From the NCBI GenBank assembly GCA_032622095.1, contig CP136065.1, positions 241,779,530 to 241,843,529 on the forward strand: a stretch of DNA of 64,000 nt, written 5' to 3'. Both the position numbers and the translations under genes were made by a program. Shown here piece by piece: positions 60,110 to 64,000 of the stretch (the first letter of the stretch is position 1; the number at the start of each line of letters is the position of its first letter). The notes below the pieces were generated by a model. The model was given only the letters and a program-made list of their open reading frames with translations, did no database searches and was not told the DNA's origin. This stretch comes from Siphonodentalium dalli (taxonomy: Eukaryota > Mollusca > Scaphopoda > Gadilida > Siphonodentaliidae).

Positions 60110-60462
60110 CCGATGTGATGTGAAACACTCCAGTAGGGTGATCAAATAGAAATGGAGAATAACCTTGCTCAAAGTAGTAATTTTACAAATATTTATACAA
60201 ATTGCCAACAAACACCGTCATTCTTATATATTAATTAAATACAATGACTCTCGATGACGAAATCATTTGTGTTAGCTTATCACAGATAGTTGCGTCCCGA
60301 ATCGAGAAGTAAATATTTACAATTGCGCGTAGTTTAGACGATGTTTTCTATGGAGTGGTAAGGTCGATTTGTTTGAAATTTTCGGTATATTCCTCAAGTT
60401 GGCATAGTGCCTGAATACTAACTTATTAGTTTCTCGCACCCGAATAAGTACATACTATGTCT
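60110..60462. mobile_element. AGACATA..ATCACT TTAA element, inverted copy
   Basis: The right end TATGTCT is followed by TTAA at 60463-60466; the left end has decayed (GATGTGATGTGAAACACTCC). Confidence 0.6.
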
Positions 60463-60543
60463 TTAAGATGATATGTTATTTCACACTAATGCGATAATTT
60501 TCACACATTGGCTGAAGTAACGTCCATAACGTCAACACATTAA

Positions 60544-61036
60544 AGGTTCGCGAGGCCTTAGTTGTCGAAAATATTCATATTTGTTCCAATCACCGTAAAC
60601 AGAAAAACATTAAAACGCATACAGTTTCGTTCATATATACCATGACCATCGCCTAAACATAATGCTATCATAAAGACCTACTATATTTTACCTAAGCAAG
60701 AGCCTGATTGTGTTACGGAAGACAGTACAATGCGACTGGCTATCACACACACATGGCATAAACGCTCTTTATTAGTTCCATATCAGGAATTCACCAACAA
60801 AGAACGCTCTTTATGTTTACCATCATAATATAAACAAACACCAGAAAAGTAACTTTTTATGCTTTTGTTTACATAACAATGGTGAAACATATGACCATAA
60901 CATACTGTTTATGCGATATTTCTTATTTGTATACGGACAAATTCTGTCTACATTTTGATGTTCTTTCTGTTTGTGGCGGTTTCTGACTGGTGGAAATATT
61001 TTCACAGGATACCCACCGCCAAGGCCAACCGTATCT
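60544..61036. mobile_element. AGGTACGGTTG-family TTAA element, inverted copy
   Basis: TTAA at 60540-60543 and 61037-61040; ends AGGTTCGCGAGGCC and AACCGTATCT. Reverse complement of 17796-18289. Confidence 0.65.
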
Positions 61037-61235
61037 TTAAGAAGTATGACATAAATATATGTCATTCTGGCTAAGAAAATAAAAACAAATTAACAATATG
61101 GTGCTATAAATGCTGAGTACCAGTCGTGTTGAATCCTGAATACTGTTTTTAAAATGTTCCCGAGTACCAGAGGGGCATGTATCCTACGTACCACTTCTGA
61201 ATGGTCATTATAATATCAGTGCCTGTTACCTATTA

Positions 61236-61444
61236 GAAAGAAATTCATCAGCAAGGACAAGAGGACATAATAACAAGCTACAGATGAATAGGGATATATA
61301 GGACATGTTTTCTTCACACATAGGGTGGCCAATAGTTGGAACTCTCTGCCAGACTTCGCTGTTGAGGCTCCAACACTCGGTCAATTCAAAATATACATAG
61401 ACTCATTCTTCTATGATATAAAATACGACTTCGATGACAAGTAA
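61236..61444 (+). pseudogene. LINE fragment, C-terminal end of polymerase
   Basis: The plus strand reads RGHNNKLQ, then after a frame change FTHRVANSWNSLPDFAVEAP and TLGQFKIYID, stop at 61442-61444. The R-G-H..L and F..RV.N.WNSLP..VV.AP....FK motifs are standard near the end of many LINE ORF2 proteins. Frameshifted and 5'-truncated. Confidence 0.8.
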
Positions 61445-62927
61445 TATATTTAAGTGACTCAGGTGAAAATATTGATACATAATTGCAAATGATGTTATTG
61501 GGACGAAAAGTCGCAAGATGATGATGATGATGATGATAATGATGAAACACACGTACACCCTCCATGGTGTATTTTCTATTGCGCGCACTATATGCATGCG
61601 TGGCTAGAGGTTCCAAACGGAGTAGGAGGGGGTGTCGATCCAACTTAGTATTTCCAACTGCGCCCCTTTTAAATTAGACCAAACTTCCCAAAATCTGGGA
61701 CATTTTTCATGTGCTCGGTTGAAATTTCCAACTGCTATGTACCTCAAAATTCCATATAATTTTCAACATGCGACATGGTATTGTATTGTCGATTGGTATG
61801 TGTTGTGTGGGGGCGTCTTATTAAGGGCTCTGCATGTTGTGTGAGACCTTAATTATTATTAGTTATTGTCTGATTGTCGCACGTGAAAGCGCTTGTTTTG
61901 TGTATCCCTTTCATACGATTACATTGTGTTTGATCTATATAATAAGGTTTGTCTCGTGTGTTCGATCCAGATCAGTTGTTCTTATCTTACTACATTCACA
62001 TACGACAACCAGACAATAACTAACCAGGTCTCATACAACATAGACAATATACAACAAACTCACTTTCGGGGGCTGGAATTATTCCAATTGAATATTGCCA
62101 TTGTTTTTGTCTAAAACTTTGAGGAAACTATATATAATTTGGTCTGAAGCAACAAAGTTCACACCAAATATAGGCAAACTTGTGAAACTAAACTATCAGA
62201 ACAATATCAACCTAGTTTTGGTCTGAAATGTCCAACTTATATTGTTTCAGGTATGAAACCTCTAACTTTTGATCATTCTTACCACATTTGAATGTGGGTG
62301 ATGTACACCCCAAATCCAGCATAGTCCAAGTTTCATTCAACGTAAACCAGCTATATATATTGAAATTGGTGGTGATAATGGTGATATCCCAAATAATTCC
62401 ACTGGGAGATTTACGTCGAAGGAAACTTGGACCAACCACGCCCCTGTCCCCGCATCCCTGGTCAAAATAAATATAACAGGTAAGATTTGATGCTGCGCAT
62501 GGTTACGGATAGCCATTGTTTATTGTCATTCCGTTTTTTTTTGTATGTGTTCTTCGTACCATGTATCTTGGTTGGAAGATTAAACACATCTATCTTCGCA
62601 TACTATATGTATAATTCAACGCCAAGAGAATAGCCGCAGCCAGACATTCCCAATCCTTCCTATACAATGTATAAGGATTAATTAATCAAGAATGACACAG
62701 TTCCATCAATCCCTCGACCTGAATGGGAATCTCATCTCATATAATCGATATCATTTTGTTTATCGATCTGAGTGATATAGTAAATTGCCCTGGAAATAAC
62801 ACCAGACGTCATTAAATCACTGACATTGGGGTAACATAACGAAGAATGCTGATGCGGAGTTATATAGCGGATTTACTATATAAATAGCTAGTGATTTAAT
62901 TACGAAACTCCATGAATACATAGAGGA
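61445..62927. other. Noncoding with GAT microsatellite
   Basis: Imperfect GAT repeat at about 61517-61546. Otherwise nothing recognised. Confidence 0.5.
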
Positions 62928-63071
62928 TCTACAACTCGTCCCCAGTTTGTAGCGGAATTTACAAAAACGAGTCCAGTAAATTAGATCTGGACCGAACCTT
63001 TGGCGAGGTTCAGACCTAATTTACTGGACGAGTTTTGTAAATTCCGCTATTAACTGGGGACGAGTTGTAGA
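62928..63071. mobile_element. 144-bp cruciform element, relative of 30286
   Basis: TCTACAACTCGTCCCCAG..CTGGGGACGAGTTGTAGA, with GGAATTTACAAAAACGAGTC and a GACC..GGTC centre. Bounded on the left by ATAGAGGA, also present beside the 30286 and 47819 copies. Confidence 0.75.
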
Positions 63072-63122
63072 ATTTAGGTATTACATGATCCAAAACCTAG
63101 AACCTAGATACAAAATACTTAA

Positions 63123-63486
63123 CCCTTTACCCAACAAACCGGCCAAAACCGGCCAAACCCGGCCAAGTAAAGCTTCAACAGCCTAAAATATCTTCGGTCT
63201 GTCTCAATAGAACCATACAAATATGGATATCATTGGAACCGGCTCCTTGACCACATTGTGATAGTTACAGTTATGCCCTGTGCCAATGCATTCTCTTATA
63301 TATGCGAGTCGACCATAGGTCGCCTCGCATATATAAGAGAATGCATTGGCCTAAAAATTCTTTAACAATTTTATAATTTTTAATGTGTTAAGCCAATGCA
63401 TTCTCTTATATATGCGAGGCGACCTATGGTCGACTCGCATATATAAGAGAATGCATTGGCACAGGGCCGTTCTGTTGGGTAAAGGG
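63123..63486. mobile_element. piggyBac-type MITE with paired hairpins, copy 5
   Basis: 364 bp between TTAA at 63119-63122 and 63487-63490. Hairpins at 63283-63349 and 63393-63459. The inverted homologue at 30242-30245 is an empty TTAA. Confidence 0.92.
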
Positions 63487-63490
63487 TTAA

Positions 63491-64000
63491 ATCAACAAAT
63501 GGTGCGTGAAACTAACATCGATAGGCTTCAAAAAGACCTGCGATGACGTTTCACGTAACTATGCGTTGTTTTTCCCGCGGAAAGAAATATTCCAAGATGA
63601 ATAAAGATTCTAATGGGGTAATTTAACGAAATAAGTGTTCAAACTCTTCATTCATTAGAGTTTGTTGTAAAACTATCGGAAGCTATAGTATTTTGAGACG
63701 TAGTGTACGGAATATAAACAGACGACAACCCGGAAGTCATAGGTCACTTGGCACTATTTCCTGTTATGCATATTTTTAATTATACGTTTCATATCACAAT
63801 TTATTGAATGGGTTTATTGAATGGAATAAGTGTAAGATCGTGTAATAAATATATTTTCCAAACGATTCACGGAACGTTTCACTTGCAATTGTCAGATTCT
63901 AATTCAGATTCATTAGTTTATTCAACACATAGTCAAAGAATACATTCATAAATCAACGTATAAAATACATATCAAGTGAGTTTTATTTTCTGGGTTTGAA
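63491..64000. repeat. Inverted homologue of about 29750-30241
   Basis: The complement matches blocks such as AACAGGAAATAGTGCCA and TCTAATGAATGAA; similarity weakens toward the window end. No gene. Confidence 0.65.

Noticed and set aside
1-64000. tRNA or rRNA genes
   Set aside because: No B-box of GGTTCGAATCC type in a cloverleaf context and no rRNA-like stretch seen by eye on either strand; a covariance-model scan was not possible.

Overview
The window looks like animal nuclear DNA: it is AT-rich, has one spliced gene, very sparse coding and many mobile elements. The only host gene I recognise is the 3' part of an ANKRD50 orthologue, an ankyrin-repeat protein of endosomal recycling. It is present twice in the same orientation, at 1-1553 (cut by the window edge) and at 39034-40692. 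The repeat types (piggyBac-, hAT-, Tc1/mariner- and Kolobok-like short elements, Helitrons, LINE fragments) suggest a bilaterian invertebrate, perhaps marine. I cannot resolve the phylum.

Layout. Block A (1 to about 23629) and block B (39140 to about 59022) are collinear copies. The exon and the noncoding DNA downstream match over most of their length. The exons differ at 7 of 1553 bases. The noncoding parts differ by roughly 2 percent in the stretches I compared by eye, and by many clean insertions. Between the blocks (about 23.6-39.0 kb) lies mostly non-homologous DNA with LINE fragments, tandem Helitrons, a 28-bp satellite and an intron end leading into the second ANKRD50 exon. After block B (59.2-64 kb) come a short intact Helitron, another LINE fragment and an inverted copy of part of 29.8-30.5 kb.

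Mobile elements dominate. Several insertions can be dated after the A/B split because the other block keeps the empty site. These are TTAA-flanked elements with CCCTTTACCCAACA ends (four cases), a hAT-type element with an 8-bp duplication, an 825-bp element with a 9-bp duplication and a 447-bp element at TA. Many of them carry the same roughly 67-bp hairpin, usually as an outward-facing pair around an AT-rich spacer. The same pair sits inside elements whose outer ends are unrelated. This hairpin module is the most unusual feature of the window.

The A/B pair may be a real recent tandem duplication, or two haplotypes of a very heterozygous animal placed end to end by the assembler. The sequence alone cannot decide. 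I found no tRNA, rRNA, CRISPR array or intact transposase or reverse transcriptase. Most open reading frames here are short and lie in repeats.
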